Source: Phellopilus nigrolimitatus
Lineage: Eukaryota > Basidiomycota > Agaricomycetes > Hymenochaetales > Hymenochaetaceae
Direction of reading: 5' to 3'
Length of the DNA: 46,945 bases
Assembly: GCA_021029095.1 (NCBI GenBank)
Contig: JAJOHG010000195.1
Span: forward strand, 1-46,945
The translations under genes were made by a program, and so were the position numbers. The notes beneath the pieces were generated by a model, which did not search any database, had not been told where the DNA came from, and saw nothing but the letters and a program-made list of their open reading frames with translations. Of this stretch, positions 44,316-46,945 are shown piece by piece. Position 1 is the first letter of the stretch. Each line of letters opens with the position of its first letter.

Positions 44316-46944
44316 ATGGGCATCCATGGACTAACTACGTTTCTGCGCGAAAACAAACGCGCGCTGTCAAAAACACTTCATCTCTCAGCTGAAGACGAAG
44401 AAACGACTCCGCTAGTCGTGGACGGTTGGTCGTACGTCTTTTCTTCTTGTAGTGCGATATGGAATTGACTATGTGCTGTTCTAAAAACAATAACACAGGT
44501 TCATCTTCAAGCTAGTTGAGGACTCGAATCTCCCATGGGTATACGGCGGAAATTATCCAGAGTTCTCGCGCTTGGTCGTTAAGGTGGTCACTGCGTGGTT
44601 GGCTGTTGGGTTCATGCCTATTATCTTCGTTTTCGATGGCTCAACGCCCCCCATAAAATTTACAACAGTGATTAAGCGTTTGACTCAGTCGTATGTCCAA
44701 CACTCCCTGCTATTCTTTCGCACTTCTTCTGCCTCGCGGAATACACCTCGGTTCTTGCACGAATCTTGGATTATACCCCCACTCGCTTACACGGTCTGCG
44801 TGAATGCGTTACTGTCCTTCCGGGGAGACGCTTCTGAAGGTGGCGAGACAGGACTGGATATCCATTTTGCCGATGAGGAAGGGGATCCGTACGCCGTAGA
44901 ACTGGCTGGTCGGGTCAAAGGCTATATCACTGGTCGAGATTCAGATTTCGTTGTGTTAAACAGCGAGGGTTATCGCGGATACTTGCCCCTGGAAGAACTA
45001 GTGTGGCTGGCATCAGATAACCAAGGACCTGCAATCGGGAATGATGGTGGAGATGGTTTTCAGGCAGTCAGGAGTAAAAAGAAGGTCAGCTCAGAAAGGA
45101 TTACTGGAATGGGCATCATTCCACCTGACTCCAGGAGCTTTACGCTGTCAGTGTCATTATACACACCTGCATCTCTCGCACGCCTTTTGAATTTGCCTGT
45201 TTCCCTCCTTCCTCTACTTGGAGCATTGGTCGGCAATGACTATACGCACCAGAATTTTATCACATCCTTAGCATCGCCTTCACTGCCTCCCCCTCCGTCG
45301 TTTAAATCGTCACACACCTTACTTTTCGAAAGACGGCTGACGCTGTCTCAACGCATCTTGCATGCAAGCACTACTCTTGGAACGTTTTTGCACCCGCCAC
45401 CAGGGAAGCGGAAACAGAAGGCGCCGCAAAGTGTGATGGAGCTCATACAAATGACTGTCACAGCTCTGCTCACGAGTAGCCATGCCCCAGCGGCCCTTAT
45501 CGGGTCCGGACAAGCAACTGCTATTGTAGAAAGTATCGTTGAAGGAACGCTGCCCTATGCGATGCCACCGAGACCTTCGGAAGATGAAACGTTAAGCAAG
45601 ACAGTATGCTCACTCCATGCTCCTTCGGAATGTCGTCTCGTATCCCTCTTGGATCGATCAGATAACACCGGTCCAGCTCGCGCAAACGAAGTCGCCTCGT
45701 TATATTTGCATGCCTATCGTCTTGGAAAGTTTTCACCTTGGCTTATGGATATTTTGTCTACACGGAGCTTCTGGCCTAGGTTATTCCTCGAGAATCCTGA
45801 TACAGAAGCCGTCGCGCGCAGTGTATCGCGACACGCACGAGAATTCGCTTACGCTTTGATGGAGGATGGATTGGGCATACCAGATGCAGATAAGGAACAA
45901 GACTTGGAAGATGAAGAGGCATCGGACGAAGACTTTGATGATCTTGACGAGGTAATTGATGTTATGGAGGAAGAATCGGACTATGACTATGGAGGTGATA
46001 TTTCTGATGATGTAGGAAAGTTGCGAGGTGCATTGAGAGACTTGCAGCTCGAAAAAGCGAAGGGCGGTGGTTCGCCAGACTTGGACGAGATTGAAGGGTC
46101 CAACGCAGGAGAATCGACCGTTCAAAGCTCGTCTGTCCGCAGTCCTGTTCCGCTTCCCCGTCCTTCTTATACCAGGAAACCCGTGAACGACAAGCCGAAG
46201 TTTATTACCGAGTATGTGCGACGAGGCAATCACGTCGTCCCCGAGGAAATTGAAGTACTGCCTCTCAGACGATTCCTACCATATACGTCTCATGAAGACA
46301 ACGCAGCAAGAGATGATCATACTCCTTTACAGCTTCGACCAGAAACAGAACGTCTACGTGCCTTATTCGATTTTCTTCAGATCGACCCGAATACTATCCG
46401 CTCCCTTGATAAGAAGGACATAATGCCACTTTTATCTCTTAGGCTAGTGGTTAAACGGATGCATGAACGTGCGATAGAGGGACAAAGCTCAAAGGAGAGA
46501 CAATTGGAGAGATGGACGCGCAGAGAGGCGCGCACGTTCATGGCAGCAATAACGCATCCGGAATGCGTCGACTTTGCAGATCCTCCTGAAGAAGTCTCAG
46601 AACGCGCCATCCAGCTCACAGCCCAGATATCAACCAGCCTCGAGTGTGTCGAGCTCCTTGTCCAGATGCTTCTTCTGACGGATGCGATTCCGGGATGCGC
46701 ACATCGCTTCTCAGGGCTGCGGTTTCATTGCATGCTGGCATCGAGTAAAGACGCCGAAGTAAATGAAACCGTTTGGCGAGCCACGGTGGGCGGCATTGAC
46801 GAGTGCTTTGCGGAGGAGCGGAAGGGGAAGAAGGCAAAGCGAAAAGTGCAGAAAAGCGTGACAACGATGCCACAGTTGAACGGCAAGGGGAGTAAACCCG
46901 CTGCTGGGGGCATGTATAACTTGCTGGCGGATATGTCGATGTGA
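44316..46944 (+). CDS. XPG/FEN1-like nuclease of the Asteroid family
   Basis: Exons 44316-44431 and 44499-46944 (853 aa, complete; the stop ends one base before the window edge). It begins MGIHGLTTFLRENK, the XPG-N start of Asteroid (ASTE1)-type PIN nucleases, in which Met1 is removed and Gly2 helps the active site. VVDGWS and FVFDGSTPP provide the N-terminal acidic residues; HFADEEGDPYAVELA with YITGRDSDFVVL is the XPG-I-like part, the latter with two Asp. A highly acidic linker (about 475-520) follows a region with LLGALVGNDYT, the Asp-containing helix-hairpin element. Known relatives include single-strand or flap DNA nucleases; the substrate here is not determined. The C-terminus is basic (KGKKAKRKVQKS). 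Confidence 0.85.
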
Positions 46945-46945
46945 T

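Overview
The window is nuclear DNA of a filamentous basidiomycete, most likely an Agaricomycete. The evidence is genes split by many short introns (about 46-90 bp) with CTRAY-like branch points, tiny exons, compact spacing, and basidiomycete-type proteins (a Zn2Cys6 regulator, an F-box relic, Crinkler-type NTPases). All gene models were spliced by hand from the sequence; frames were checked so that exon lengths sum to whole codons.

Layout. 1.0-2.7 kb: Zn2Cys6 transcription factor (+). 4.1-5.6 kb: arginase (-), 9 exons including exons of 20 and 10 nt. 5.8-17.9 kb: a complex duplicated region holding two tandem units. Each unit has a RIB3 promoter plus broken RIB3 first exon, then the 3' end of a UBX-domain gene, then an intact Crinkler-like NTPase gene. 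The real RIB3 (DHBP synthase) follows. Inside unit 2 lies a nested stack of TA-flanked, transposase-less elements (10.15-12.08 kb) and a 591-bp unexplained insertion (12.70-13.29 kb). 18.2-21.1 kb: 20-exon PLP aminotransferase (+). 21.4-24.1 kb: Drn1/CWF19L1-type splicing-associated protein (-), divergent from a UAS/UBX (FAF2-like) gene (+, 24.2-25.8 kb). 25.9-28.9 kb: a third intact Crinkler-like gene directly behind the full UBX gene, which is probably the source locus of the duplicated pieces. 29.2-30.0 kb: myosin essential light chain (Cdc4 type, -). 30.9-32.8 kb: secreted type-B carboxylesterase (-). 34.8-36.1 kb: NUDT19-like Nudix hydrolase (-). 36.4-38.0 kb: decayed F-box-like gene. 38.2-41.2 kb: eIF3c. 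42.6-43.9 kb: AGC-like kinase. 44.3-46.9 kb: XPG/Asteroid-like nuclease, ending one base before the window end.

Most genes are unrelated housekeeping functions, with no biosynthetic or defence cluster apparent. The exceptional part is the Crinkler-like/RIB3/UBX array. Three intact paralogues of about 880 residues (P-loop NTPase plus a putative PD-(D/E)XK-like C-terminus) share one exon plan. Two of them sit behind captured copies of the RIB3 promoter. After subtracting the two insertions, units 1 and 2 have almost the same length (4191 and 4190 bp). A second unusual feature is the frequency of GC-AG introns: six in my 83 modelled introns, one of them tentative.
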